Shown here: positions 50,934 through 62,225 of the stretch, piece by piece | How positions within the stretch are numbered: position 1 is the first letter of the stretch | Layout: each line of letters starts with the position of its first letter | Assembly (NCBI GenBank): GCA_025057645.1 | Contig: JANXBJ010000001.1 | Span: 62,001-126,000, forward strand | Reading direction: 5' to 3' | Source of the DNA: Anaerolineales bacterium | GTDB taxonomy: Bacteria > Chloroflexota > Anaerolineae > Anaerolineales > UBA4823 | Length of the DNA: 64,000 nucleotides | The notes under the pieces: generated by a model | What the model was told of the DNA's origin: nothing | Databases searched by the model: none | Seen by the model: only the letters and a program-made list of their open reading frames with translations | Made by a program: the position numbers and the translations under genes

Positions 50934-52052
50934 ATGCCCAAATATCGCATTGCCTGGTTGCCGGGTGACGGGATCGGGGTCGAGGTCTTGGAGGCTGCTC
51001 GAATTGTGCTTGAACAGCTTGACTTTGACGCCGAAATCCTCCCCGGAGATATCGGTTGGGAATTTTGGTGCAAAGAGGGCGATCCGCTGCCTCAGCGCAC
51101 GATCGAGCTTCTTCACACTGTTGATGCCGCATTGTTCGGGGCAATTACTTCCAAGCCGAGCGATGTGGCCGAGGCTGAGCTGAGTCCTGAGCTGCGGGGC
51201 AAGGGGTTTGTATATCGCTCTCCCATTGTGCGAATGCGCCAAATCTTCGATTTGTATGTTTGTCTGAGACCCTGTAAGGCCTACCCGGGCAATCCGCTCA
51301 ATTATCGAGAGGGCATTGACATTGTCGTCTTCCGTGAAAACACCGAAGACTTGTACTGTGGGGTTGAGTTTTCTCCTGTGCCCCAAGCGATCCGGCAAGT
51401 GCTTCAAACTTGTTCTCCAAACTTTGCTCCTTTCACTTCCCTATCCGAAGATCAGTATGCCATTTCTTGTAAGATCAACACGCAGAGAGCCTCGCAGCGA
51501 ATCGTGCGCGCCGCTTTTGAGTTCGCCCGAAAGAATCATCGAAAAAAAGTCACGGTTATTCACAAAGCCAACGTGGTGCGCGCTTCGGATGGGCTTTTTC
51601 TGCAAGCTGCGCGTGAAGTTGCTCAGGAGTATCCAGACATTGTCTGGGAAGAAGCGAATGTGGACGCAATTTGCATGTGGCTGTTAAAGAACCCCTTAAA
51701 CTATGATGTGTTGGTTGCGCCGAACCTTTATGGGGATATTATTTCGGACCTTTGTGCTCAAATGGTGGGAGGGCTGGGTTTTGGCTGTTCGGGCAATATC
51801 GGTGAGAAGCTGGCTGTTTTCGAGCCCACTCATGGCTCGGCGCCAAAGTATGCCGGGCAGTATAAGGTCAACCCCATTGCAACCATTCTCTCGGCGAAGA
51901 TGATGCTGGAATGGCTAGGTGAGATAGAAAAGGCTCAACGCCTCGAGGCGGCTGTCGCTGCAGTGGTTGCAGAGGGGCGGGTGCGCACTTATGACATGGG
52001 GGGAAGTCATTCCACGCTGGAAATGGCCCGCGCCATTGCTGCCAAATTGTGA
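50934..52052 (+). CDS. Isocitrate/isopropylmalate-type decarboxylating dehydrogenase
   Basis: The 372-residue protein belongs to the beta-decarboxylating dehydrogenase family. It has YRIAWLPGDGIGVEVLEAAR at the start, the substrate-binding Arg set around VRMRQIFDLYVCLRPCKAYP, VVFRENTEDLYCGVEF, and the cofactor region VFEPTHGSAPKYAGQYKVNP. The FRENTEDLY segment is like NAD-dependent isocitrate or homoisocitrate dehydrogenases more than standard LeuB. Start ATG 50934 has AGGGAG upstream. The two next genes encode an aconitase-family hydro-lyase, so the three probably perform consecutive steps on a 2-alkylmalate or tricarboxylate. Confidence 0.8.
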   Translation: MPKYRIAWLPGDGIGVEVLEAARIVLEQLDFDAEILPGDIGWEFWCKEGDPLPQRTIELLHTVDAALFGAITSKPSDVAEAELSPELRGKGFVYRSPIVRMRQIFDLYVCLRPCKAYPGNPLNYREGIDIVVFRENTEDLYCGVEFSPVPQAIRQVLQTCSPNFAPFTSLSEDQYAISCKINTQRASQRIVRAAFEFARKNHRKKVTVIHKANVVRASDGLFLQAAREVAQEYPDIVWEEANVDAICMWLLKNPLNYDVLVAPNLYGDIISDLCAQMVGGLGFGCSGNIGEKLAVFEPTHGSAPKYAGQYKVNPIATILSAKMMLEWLGEIEKAQRLEAAVAAVVAEGRVRTYDMGGSHSTLEMARAIAAKL

Positions 52053-52068
52053 GTTTGGAGGTAGAAAA

Positions 52069-53385
52069 ATGGGTATGACGGTAGTAGAAAAAATCCTCGC
52101 CAGAGCAACCGGCCGCACGCATGTGCAGCCTGGGGAAGTGCTGGAACCTTGCGTTGACCTAGCGATGTCGCACGAGAATTCGGCTTTGGTGATTAATCAA
52201 TTCCAGGAAATTTTCAAGGGCACCGGCCTGGAGGCGCGAGTTTGGGACCCATCCAAAATTGCGATTATCTTTGATCACCGAGTGCCGGCCGAAAGTGCCA
52301 AAACTGCAACCAACCAAAAGCGAATCCGCCAGTTTGTGCGTGAACAGGGTATCCAGAAGTTTCACGATATTCGCGGCGACGAGGGGGGCATTTGCCATCA
52401 GGTCTTGGTTGAGTCCGGTTATGTTTTACCGGGCTATGTGGTTGTGGGCACCGATAGTCACACCACCACTCATGGGGCGTTGGGGGCTTTTGCTTTTGGC
52501 ATCGGAGCCACCGAAATGGCCAGCGTTTGGACGCTCGGCAGGGTGCTTAATGTGGAAGTCCCGCAAACCATCAAAGTGATCCTCAGCGGAAGGATCCCTC
52601 CCTTTGTCGGCGCTAAAGATGTGATCCTCGCCTTGATCGGCAAATTGACTGCGCAGGGGGCAAACTTTAAGGTCCTAGAGTTCCACGGTGATACAGTGCG
52701 TCGCCTACCCACTTCTGGACGGCTGACGCTCTGCAATATGGCGATCGAGGCTGGGGCGACAAGCGGAATTGTCCCCCCCGATGAGGAAACCCTGCGTTAC
52801 CTCCGCTCTGAGTGCGGGATTACCGGGCTTCAAATTGAGGACCTACTGCCAGACCCCGATGCCTCATATGCTGAAGTGGTCGAGCTGGATGTCTCGTCTC
52901 TGACTCCGATGGTGGCATTCCCCCATGCAGTGGATAACGTTCGCTCGGTTGAAGAAGCCTACGGGCTGGCTGTGGATCAGATCATGATCGGTTCCTGCAC
53001 CAACGGGCGGTTAGAGGACATCGAGATCGCTGCGCGCATCTTGCGCGGCAAGAAGATTGCCCGGACGGTTCGCTTGTTGGTCTTTCCGGCATCTTACCGG
53101 GTCTATCACCAAGCTCTGGAGAAAGGATATATCAAGGAGTTGCTCGAAGCCGGAGCGGTGATTATGAATCCGGGATGTGGCCCTTGTCTCGGGGTGCACC
53201 AGGGAATCCTCGGCGATGGTGAACGAGGGTTGTCCACGACCAATCGCAACTTCAAAGGGCGCATGGGAAACCCTAACGCAGAGGTCTATCTCTGCTCTCC
53301 TGCGGTTGCTGCCGCCAGTGCGCTGACCGGCGTTATCACCGACCCGCGTCAAATTGGTCTAACCACTGAAGATAACCTTTCCTAG
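52069..53385 (+). CDS. Aconitase-family hydro-lyase, large subunit (LeuC/HacA type)
   Basis: The 438-residue protein starts at ATG 52069 with GGAGG upstream. It has IIFDHRVPAESAKTATNQKR, VVGTDSHTTTHGALGAFAFG, and the three Fe-S cysteines in IGSCTNGRLEDIEIAA and MNPGCGPCLGVHQGIL. It belongs to the two-subunit isopropylmalate/homoaconitate isomerase group. It lies 16 bp after the dehydrogenase. Leucine biosynthesis is the default guess, but no leuA or canonical leuB is present nearby. Confidence 0.85.
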   Translation: MGMTVVEKILARATGRTHVQPGEVLEPCVDLAMSHENSALVINQFQEIFKGTGLEARVWDPSKIAIIFDHRVPAESAKTATNQKRIRQFVREQGIQKFHDIRGDEGGICHQVLVESGYVLPGYVVVGTDSHTTTHGALGAFAFGIGATEMASVWTLGRVLNVEVPQTIKVILSGRIPPFVGAKDVILALIGKLTAQGANFKVLEFHGDTVRRLPTSGRLTLCNMAIEAGATSGIVPPDEETLRYLRSECGITGLQIEDLLPDPDASYAEVVELDVSSLTPMVAFPHAVDNVRSVEEAYGLAVDQIMIGSCTNGRLEDIEIAARILRGKKIARTVRLLVFPASYRVYHQALEKGYIKELLEAGAVIMNPGCGPCLGVHQGILGDGERGLSTTNRNFKGRMGNPNAEVYLCSPAVAAASALTGVITDPRQIGLTTEDNLS

Positions 53386-53394
53386 GAGAAAAAG

Positions 53395-53892
53395 ATGGCT
53401 AAGGTGGTTCTCCTGTTGGGCGATGACATTTCAACAGACCACATCTATCCCGGCCGCTTTATGGCGACGGTCCTTCCTAGTGAGACTCCTAAGTATGCCT
53501 TTGCCGACTATCCCTTAAACGAGAAACTCAATGCTGGTCAGATTCCACCCGACAGTATCGTTGTTGCCGGAGAGAACTTCGGGTGCGGTTCCTCTCGAGA
53601 GCAGGCGGTTTCAGCGCTCAAGGGTTGGGGGTTGGTGGTGATCGCTAAGAGCTTCGCACGCATTTTTCTTCACAATGCTATTAATCTGGGCCTGAGGGTG
53701 GTCATTTGTCCTCAACTTGAAGCTGCAGAGGGGGATGAGCTGGAGGTGACCGAGAAGGAGGTGATCAACCACACTAGTGGCAAGCGTTTTCCAATCGTTC
53801 CTCTGCCGGCTGCGCGCCAAGCTATCCTGGATGCCGGTGGCCTGATCGCCTACACGCGGAAGAGGCTACTCGAAGAGCGCGGCGGTTACTGA
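53395..53892 (+). CDS. Aconitase-family hydro-lyase, small subunit (LeuD/HacB type)
   Basis: The 165-residue partner begins MAKVVLLLGDDISTDHIYPG and has the swivel-domain signature VAGENFGCGSSREQAVSALK and ARIFLHNAINLGL. In characterised small subunits, the loop after the first strand discriminates substrates (YLRT for isopropylmalate, YLVY for homoaconitate). Here the loop reads RFMAT, which matches neither. The substrate is therefore left open. Confidence 0.85.
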   Translation: MAKVVLLLGDDISTDHIYPGRFMATVLPSETPKYAFADYPLNEKLNAGQIPPDSIVVAGENFGCGSSREQAVSALKGWGLVVIAKSFARIFLHNAINLGLRVVICPQLEAAEGDELEVTEKEVINHTSGKRFPIVPLPAARQAILDAGGLIAYTRKRLLEERGGY

Positions 53893-53901
53893 TTATATCG
53901 G

Positions 53902-53917
53902 TTTGTCCATGGACAAA
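53902..53917. promoter_or_regulatory. Perfect 16-bp palindrome downstream of the small subunit gene
   Basis: TTTGTCCATGGACAAA is an exact palindrome 10 bp after the stop codon and about 40 bp upstream of the rrf2 promoter. It has no loop and no T-run, so it looks like a protein-binding site rather than a terminator. Confidence 0.4.
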
Positions 53918-53957
53918 ATCACCAAGAAATAGGGGGGATTTTTGCACGGAAGTTCAC

Positions 53958-53985
53958 TTGACAGGCGAAGTTTCGCCCTTATAAT
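53958..53985 (+). promoter_or_regulatory. rrf2-cysK-metY-metA promoter with internal operator
   Basis: TTGACA (53958-53963) and TATAAT (53980-53985) are 16 bp apart. The spacer contains GGCGAAGTTTCGCC (53964-53977), a near-perfect palindrome exactly between the two hexamers. A repressor bound there would block polymerase; the Rrf2 protein encoded just downstream is the obvious candidate. Confidence 0.75.
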
Positions 53986-54021
53986 CACGACTCAACTAAT
54001 CGTATATAGGCTGGATGAGCA

Positions 54022-54486
54022 ATGAAAATCTCCAAAAAGTGCGACTATGCCTTGCGGGCGATGATGACCCTGGTCGAGAACTACGGAAACGGCCCTCTTT
54101 CAATTCGCCAGCTTGCCCAGCGAAATGTAGTCCCCAAGCGGTTTTTGGAGCATATCTTGCTCGACTTAAAAGCCAAAGGTTGGGTCACCAGCGTCCCGGG
54201 CAAGCACGGCGGTTATCTTCTTGCTAAAAGCCCAGATCAGATTACCCTAGGCGAGATTGTGCGTTATTTTGATGGCTTGCTGGCGCCTATTGCCTGTGTT
54301 TCAGTGACACATTACCAACCTTGCCCTATTGAGTCAGGATGTCGCTTTCGCCGTCTCTTTTTGATGATTCGCAACGAAGCGGCCGCCCTCCTCGATCGGA
54401 CGAGTCTGCGTCAGGCTTATCAAGGCAAACCGGTCAAGCGGCAGGAGATCTTTGACGAAGCACTGGTAGAAGGTGCAGGGATCTAA
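54022..54486 (+). CDS. Rrf2-family transcriptional regulator (CymR/IscR type)
   Basis: The 154-residue protein starts MKISKKCDYALRAMMTLVEN, followed by a winged helix with LSIRQLAQRNVVPKRFLEHI and VTSVPGKHGGYLLAKSPDQI. Rrf2 proteins include CymR, the cysteine-metabolism repressor, and IscR, the Fe-S regulator. Three cysteines (CVSVTHYQPCPIESGC) lie at a position where some members bind Fe-S, though the spacing differs from IscR. Its position before cysK, metY and metA favours a cysteine/methionine regulator. Confidence 0.9.
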   Translation: MKISKKCDYALRAMMTLVENYGNGPLSIRQLAQRNVVPKRFLEHILLDLKAKGWVTSVPGKHGGYLLAKSPDQITLGEIVRYFDGLLAPIACVSVTHYQPCPIESGCRFRRLFLMIRNEAAALLDRTSLRQAYQGKPVKRQEIFDEALVEGAGI

Positions 54487-54555
54487 AAGCTTGCTCCCTC
54501 TATGGGAGTTCTGCTCAGACCTGCGGGGAGTCCCCCTTCTCGAGAAGAGGTAGAA

Positions 54556-56834
<2,279 letters not shown>

Positions 56835-56836
56835 GT

Positions 56837-57775
56837 ATGCCCGTCATCATTCCCTCAACCCTGCCCGCAAGGGAGACCCTTCAAAAAGAAAACATCTTCG
56901 TGATGGGCGAGGAACGCGCCCTGCATCAGGACATTCGCCCGTTGGAGCTGGCGATCTTAAACTTAATGCCGACCAAGATTGCAACCGAAACGCAATTGCT
57001 CCGTCTGGTGGGAAACAGCCCTCTTCAGGTGAAGATTACTCTTCTTCATACCGCTACTCACGAGAGCAAGAACACTTCCGCCGAGCACTTGCTCAATCAT
57101 TATCAGACATTCGCCCAAGTGCAGAACCGCAAGTTTGATGGACTGATCATTACCGGAGCGCCTGTAGAGCAGATGGACTTTGAGGAAGTAGACTATTGGC
57201 AGGAATTGGTGGATATCATGGACTGGGCAGAGGAAAACGTGGAGTCCACCTTTTATCTATGCTGGGGTGCCCAGGCCGGGCTATACCATCGTTATGGGAT
57301 TCCCAAATATCCTCTGCCGAAGAAGATGTTTGGAGTGTTCGAGCACCGCCCTTTGGTTCGCACGTCGAAGCTCTTGAGGGGTTTTGATGATGTCTTCTAC
57401 GCGCCTCACTCTCGCCATACTGAGGTGCGCCGCGAGGATATCGAAAAGGTTTCTGAACTTGAGATTCTCTCCGAGTCGGAGGAGGCAGGAATCTATATCG
57501 TGGCCACTAAGGATGGGCGGCACATCTTCGTAACCGGTCATTCTGAGTATGATCCGCTGACCTTGAAGAGTGAGTACGAACGCGATCTGAGCAGAGGTTT
57601 ACCGATCGAGATTCCCAAGAATTACTTCCCCAACGATGACCCTAGCCAGTTTCCTATCGTGCGTTGGCGTGCCCATGCCAATTTGCTCTATACCAATTGG
57701 CTGAATTATTATGTCTATCAAGTCACCCCCTATGACCTGAACCAAATTCCTAAGGGAATTTACACCGATTTTTAG
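56837..57775 (+). CDS. metA: Homoserine O-acyltransferase, MetA type
   Basis: MetA activates homoserine. The 312 residues contain [20 protein letters not shown], the nucleophilic Cys in [20 protein letters not shown], and the His/Glu region [13 protein letters not shown] and [12 protein letters not shown]. Some MetA enzymes use acetyl-CoA and others succinyl-CoA; pairing with metY, which needs O-acetylhomoserine, favours acetyl-CoA. It begins 2 bp after metY. Confidence 0.94.
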   Translation: MPVIIPSTLPARETLQKENIFVMGEERALHQDIRPLELAILNLMPTKIATETQLLRLVGNSPLQVKITLLHTATHESKNTSAEHLLNHYQTFAQVQNRKFDGLIITGAPVEQMDFEEVDYWQELVDIMDWAEENVESTFYLCWGAQAGLYHRYGIPKYPLPKKMFGVFEHRPLVRTSKLLRGFDDVFYAPHSRHTEVRREDIEKVSELEILSESEEAGIYIVATKDGRHIFVTGHSEYDPLTLKSEYERDLSRGLPIEIPKNYFPNDDPSQFPIVRWRAHANLLYTNWLNYYVYQVTPYDLNQIPKGIYTDF

Positions 57776-57937
57776 CAAGGTGACTGGCCTCGCCTCGATG
57801 TCCTTGTCGGTACATGGTTTAGGATATCGGCAACTTGTTTAGAAACTTTCCCCGATGGATAAAGCCTTTTCTTAGGCTAACTGTGAGAATTAGGACAATG
57901 ACTCCATACTCAGTCAATTTTGTTTTACAATTGGGGT

Positions 57938-59641
57938 ATGAATGCCGAACATACCCAGTGGGTTACACAGACACTAGCAAGACTTCAGGGGGAACGGGTC
58001 ATTTCCCGTGTTTGGGCTCATGACTACACCCTTTGGAGCTCAGAGCCTGCCGAAATCACAAACCGACTAGGATGGTTGCACTGCACCGAATGGATGCCAG
58101 CGCAGATTCAACAGCTTACTGCGCTGGTCAAGGGACTGCAAGAGGAGGGATATCGCCGAGCGGTTTTGTTGGGCATGGGCGGTTCAAGCCTAGCACCGTT
58201 CGTCCTTCGGCAAGTCTTCGGTGTTCGAGAAGGTTTCCTCGATTTGCAAGTTTTGGATACCACCGATCCGGACTCTATTGCAGCAGTCGAGAGACCGTTG
58301 GACTACCGCAAGACTTTGTTCATTGTCTCAACCAAGTCCGGAGGTACGGTGGAAACCTTTTCCCTTTTCCGCTACTTCTATAACCGCTGTCGAGATGAGC
58401 TGGGTGAGGACGAAGTTGGTGCTCACTTCCTCGCGATCACCGACCCGGGTAGCGCACTTGCCGAAATTGCCGAGCGGCTTCGTTTCCGTGCCCTGTTTCT
58501 CAACGATCCAAATATCGGTGGGCGCTATTCTGCCCTCTCGCTATTTGGGATGGTCCCGGCAGCGCTGATTGGAGTGGACTTGGACACCTTGTTAGCTCGC
58601 GCTGCGCATGCGGTTCAACTCAGTCGGGAGGAGAGCCTTTTCCCAGAATGCCGAAATCCGGCAGCTATGCTAGGCGCAACTCTGGGAGCGATGGCGCTGC
58701 ATGGCAAAGATAAGATCACTTTTTTGATTTCCCCCAGCCTGGAAAGTTTCGGAGATTGGGCAGAGCAGTTGATCGCCGAAAGCAGTGGCAAAGCAGGCAA
58801 AGGCCTTGTACCAGTTGTGCGCGAACCCATCGGGAAGCCCGAAGAATATGGCCGCGATCGTTTCTTTGTCTACCTTCGTCTGAACGGCGAGGAGGAATTC
58901 GACAACCTGACCATTGCCCTACAAGAGCGAGAACACCCTATACTGATTCTTCCCCTCTCAGATCGATATCAGGTAGCGGAACAGTTCTTCTTCTGGGAAA
59001 TGGCAACTGCCATTGCTTGTCATCTCATCGGTGTTCATCCCTTTGACCAGCCCAACGTAGAAGAGACCAAAACCCTGACTCGTCAGTTCCTTGCAACTTA
59101 CACAGAAAGCGGTAAGCTCTCAGCAGAGACACCCGATTTCGATGACGGATCTATAGAGGTCTTCGGCAGCCCATCGGCAAGCACACCCGAAGAAGCCTTA
59201 ATCAACTTCCTTGCTGAGGCTGCACCCCCAGCTTATGTTGCTTTGCAGGCTTTTCTCCCTCAAACCCCTGAGGTCGATCAGGCGCTTCAGACTTTGCGGA
59301 GGGTTATCCGCCAGCAGAGCGGTTGCGCAGTCACGCTCGGATACGGACCTCGCTATTTGCATTCCACTGGCCAGCTTCACAAAGGGGGTGGAGGAAAGGC
59401 TTATTTTGTGCAGTTCACCTGTGAGCCTCAGTCAACCGATCTTGCCGTTCCAGATGAGACTGGTTCGGCTCGTTCTAGGATTAGCTTTGGCACCTTGAAG
59501 CTCGCCCAAGCCTTAGGGGATCGACAAGCACTCCTTAACCGAGGCCACCGTGTCTTAAGTTTTCATGTGAAGAAAGGTTTGTCTAGGGCACTCTTTTCTC
59601 TGAGCTCCTCTAAGCTTGCCGGTGAATCTAGACCCTTATAG
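57938..59641 (+). CDS. pgi: Glucose-6-phosphate isomerase, transaldolase/PGI-related type
   Basis: The 567-residue protein has the SIS-fold signatures LGMGGSSLAPFVLRQVFG, FIVSTKSGGTVETFSLFRYF, and a C-terminal GYGPRYLHSTGQLHKGGGGK. In several bacteria this PGI form is fused after a transaldolase; here it stands alone, with no transaldolase in the 160 bp upstream. A TACAAT at 57926-57931 lies six bases before ATG 57938, so translation may begin at the transcript 5' end. The exact start could be the TTG at 57920. Confidence 0.88.
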   Translation: MNAEHTQWVTQTLARLQGERVISRVWAHDYTLWSSEPAEITNRLGWLHCTEWMPAQIQQLTALVKGLQEEGYRRAVLLGMGGSSLAPFVLRQVFGVREGFLDLQVLDTTDPDSIAAVERPLDYRKTLFIVSTKSGGTVETFSLFRYFYNRCRDELGEDEVGAHFLAITDPGSALAEIAERLRFRALFLNDPNIGGRYSALSLFGMVPAALIGVDLDTLLARAAHAVQLSREESLFPECRNPAAMLGATLGAMALHGKDKITFLISPSLESFGDWAEQLIAESSGKAGKGLVPVVREPIGKPEEYGRDRFFVYLRLNGEEEFDNLTIALQEREHPILILPLSDRYQVAEQFFFWEMATAIACHLIGVHPFDQPNVEETKTLTRQFLATYTESGKLSAETPDFDDGSIEVFGSPSASTPEEALINFLAEAAPPAYVALQAFLPQTPEVDQALQTLRRVIRQQSGCAVTLGYGPRYLHSTGQLHKGGGGKAYFVQFTCEPQSTDLAVPDETGSARSRISFGTLKLAQALGDRQALLNRGHRVLSFHVKKGLSRALFSLSSSKLAGESRPL

Positions 59642-59680
59642 CCGGGGAGGGAGGCTTTTGCAGACGCGCTAGGAGGCGAT

Positions 59681-60421
59681 ATGGCTCTCAACCCTCAGCA
59701 GATTCAGGACTTAATCAGCCAGGATTTGGAGCATTGCTGCGATGGATATGGGCCAGACCAGATTTGTGTGCGGATCGTGGCCATCGCAGAGCTGCCCACT
59801 CGCTTCGGTCAGTTTCAAGTTGTTGCCTTTTACAACAATAAAGACGGCAAGGAGCATGCCGCACTCATCCACGGTGACGTGATCGGGGCAGAAGATGTGC
59901 CAGTGCGCATTCATTCCGAGTGTCTCACGGGGGATGTGTTTGGCTCATTGCGGTGTGATTGCCGGGATCAGCTTGAAACAGCCTTATGTCTCTTAGGTCA
60001 GATGGATAAAGGCCTCCTTCTCTATCTCCGCCAAGAAGGCCGTGGGATCGGCTTTATCAATAAAATTCGTGCCTACAGCCTGCAAGATCGGGGCTTGGAT
60101 ACCGTAGAGGCCAATCTAGCCCTTGGATTCCGAGATGATGAACGGGACTATTGGATCGCTGCCCATATGCTTGACTCCCTAAAGGTGCGGTCAATCCGTT
60201 TGATGACCAACAATCCGCGTAAGATACGGGAGTTGAGGCAGTATGGCATCCGCATTACTGAGCGAATTCCCCTAGTCATACCTGCGAATCCTTTCAACGA
60301 ATTCTATCTGAGAACCAAGGCTATAAAGTCTGGGCATATGATCGAGCCCAACGGAAGGCGCCATCTGAGAGAACAGATGGACTTTCCCGGTGAAGAGAGG
60401 CCCCCTAGCCCGGAGGAATAG
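59681..60421 (+). CDS. ribA: GTP cyclohydrolase II
   Basis: RibA opens GTP in the first step of riboflavin synthesis. The 246 residues contain HSECLTGDVFGSLRCDCRDQ with the zinc cysteines, LLYLRQEGRGIGFINKIRAY, and RLMTNNPRKIRELRQYGI. No RibB domain is fused. It is followed 3 bp later by an SDR gene. Confidence 0.93.
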   Translation: MALNPQQIQDLISQDLEHCCDGYGPDQICVRIVAIAELPTRFGQFQVVAFYNNKDGKEHAALIHGDVIGAEDVPVRIHSECLTGDVFGSLRCDCRDQLETALCLLGQMDKGLLLYLRQEGRGIGFINKIRAYSLQDRGLDTVEANLALGFRDDERDYWIAAHMLDSLKVRSIRLMTNNPRKIRELRQYGIRITERIPLVIPANPFNEFYLRTKAIKSGHMIEPNGRRHLREQMDFPGEERPPSPEE

Positions 60422-60424
60422 AGC

Positions 60425-61135
60425 ATGAGCTTTAGGGGAGTGGTTGTCGTTGCCGGAGCCAATAGCGCCACTGCGCGAGCGCTTGCACGCCGTTTTGCCG
60501 GAGAATCGGTTTCTCTAGCCCTCTTTTCTAGGGATAAAGAAAAGCTCTTGCGGTTTCGGGAGGAATTGTCCCTCCCCCCGGAACGGACTTTAATCGAGGC
60601 ATTTGACTTTCGAGAGGCGGACTCTGCTTCTCAGGCGGCGGCGTTGGTGAAGGAGAAATTTCAGGGTTGTGATGTGCTCGTTAACCTAATTGGGGGTTGG
60701 ATCGGAGGCAAGTCCATTGATGCCTTTGAACCCGCAGATTATGCGTTAATGCTGGAGCAGCATTTTTGGACGACCCTCCATTTGGTGCGTGCCTTCTTGC
60801 CCCTGCTTCGTCTTTCCCGGTGTGGACGGGTTTTCGTAGTGAGTTCGCCCACGGCTGCCTTGCCTCCGGCGAATAACGCGCCCTACTCCGTCGCCAAAGC
60901 TGCCCAGGAAGCTCTAATGCTAGCTCTAGCGCAGGAGGCCAAGGGGAGTTCTCTAACGGCAAATGTGCTGCGTGTGACTGCGATTGACGTAGAGGGTCTT
61001 CGTGACCGAAAACTTTCGGAGAAAACCGCCGGCCGGACGACCCCAGAGGAAATTGCTGAAACGATCTTCTTTTTATGCAGCGAAGCAGCGAACAAGATCA
61101 ACGGGGCTCGAATACCCTTGTATGGAAGTCCATAA
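60425..61135 (+). CDS. Short-chain dehydrogenase/reductase
   Basis: The 236-residue SDR has a nucleotide-binding N-terminus (VVVVAGANSATARALARRFA), the NLIGG-type strand, and a catalytic S/Y/K set in VFVVSSPTAALPPANNAPYSVAKAAQEAL. The usual TGxxxGIG loop is changed to AGANSATA, so cofactor binding may differ. Substrate unknown. It is probably cotranscribed with ribA. Confidence 0.85.
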   Translation: MSFRGVVVVAGANSATARALARRFAGESVSLALFSRDKEKLLRFREELSLPPERTLIEAFDFREADSASQAAALVKEKFQGCDVLVNLIGGWIGGKSIDAFEPADYALMLEQHFWTTLHLVRAFLPLLRLSRCGRVFVVSSPTAALPPANNAPYSVAKAAQEALMLALAQEAKGSSLTANVLRVTAIDVEGLRDRKLSEKTAGRTTPEEIAETIFFLCSEAANKINGARIPLYGSP

Positions 61136-61173
61136 GCTTGCCTTATCCATAATGCAATGATGGAAGGTATGCT

Positions 61174-62181
61174 ATGAAATCTTTATCCCCCTCCCTCACA
61201 AAATGGCGGTTTTTATGCCTTACGATGCTCACCCTCCTGGCCTGTTCGACAGTGGATCTTCTCACGCAAAGAACCGCTACGCCTGAGCCGACCCTCGGTG
61301 TTACAGAGACCCCCACAGCCACCGTAGATTTCGTTGCTCAGACCGCTACCGCTCAAGAGACCCAAGCAGCTCAAGACGCTCAAGCTACTCAGGTGGCCGC
61401 CCAGCAAACGCAACAGGCGGAAGAGGCCCTTAGAGCGACAAAAGTCGCCTTAGAGCCTTATGAAATTGCTTTGTCCGGACTGGGGGTCGTGCCTTCGGAA
61501 GGACAAATCTATCTTGCCGATTCTTCGGTAACCCTTCAGGGCAGTGGTTTCCAGAAGTACTTTTACGCTGATCAATTTCCCGGCATTGTGGGGAGAAACA
61601 TAGCTATTCAAGCAGAGATCCAGTGGAATTCGCGCTTCGGTGATGCAGGCTGTGGCTTTGCGTTTCGCTCTAATGGCGATCTAGATAAGCCGAATCAATA
61701 TGCACTGATCGCCATGCGAGCGTTCGGTGGTCATGTTGCTTTTGAAGTGCACAGCGAGGGCACGGTGATCAACCGTATAGAGGTCTATCCGCATTCCTAC
61801 GATCCTCAATTTGATTGGCAAAACGGTGTGACCAATCGTGTCTCGGCTGTCCTGAGAGAGAACTCGCTTCAAATCTTCACCCATGGGATCTTGCTTGAGA
61901 CCATGGACCCTACGGCAGAGCCTAGGCCGCCGGTTCTACCGCCTCCGCCTGCGCCACCCCAAAGTAATGACACGAGCGAATGGGCCGAGTATAGAGCGGA
62001 ATTAGAAGCCTACAACGCAATGAAGCAGGAGGTTCTGAAGAAATATAACTTCTTCCGCTCCCGCTTTCGGGAGGGGGCTGGCAACTACCCAGAGGGTTTG
62101 GTTTACTTAGTTGCCTACGCTGGCAGTGGCGACATCACTTGCCAGTTCAAGAATGCCTTCTTGTGGGTTGGTTCTCCGTAG
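61174..62181 (+). CDS. Lipoprotein of unknown function
   Basis: The 335-residue product has an N-terminal hydrophobic segment ending in the lipobox LLAC (about residue 24). A Thr/Pro linker and an Ala/Gln-rich helical stretch (TAQETQAAQDAQATQVAAQQ) follow, then a beta-rich domain from about residue 90 (FAFRSNGDLDKPNQYALIAM) that resembles laminin-G/concanavalin-like folds, with a proline-rich insert (PPVLPPPPAPPQ). Likely attached to the outside of the cell membrane; function unknown. Confidence 0.75.
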   Translation: MKSLSPSLTKWRFLCLTMLTLLACSTVDLLTQRTATPEPTLGVTETPTATVDFVAQTATAQETQAAQDAQATQVAAQQTQQAEEALRATKVALEPYEIALSGLGVVPSEGQIYLADSSVTLQGSGFQKYFYADQFPGIVGRNIAIQAEIQWNSRFGDAGCGFAFRSNGDLDKPNQYALIAMRAFGGHVAFEVHSEGTVINRIEVYPHSYDPQFDWQNGVTNRVSAVLRENSLQIFTHGILLETMDPTAEPRPPVLPPPPAPPQSNDTSEWAEYRAELEAYNAMKQEVLKKYNFFRSRFREGAGNYPEGLVYLVAYAGSGDITCQFKNAFLWVGSP

Positions 62182-62225
62182 GGAATCTGGGCCTGATCGA
62201 GTCTGATCGTCAAGTTGGCCTTGGC

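Noticed and set aside
50784-51407. 207-codon minus-strand frame over the dehydrogenase gene
   Set aside because: Antisense shadow of a clearly conserved coding sequence.
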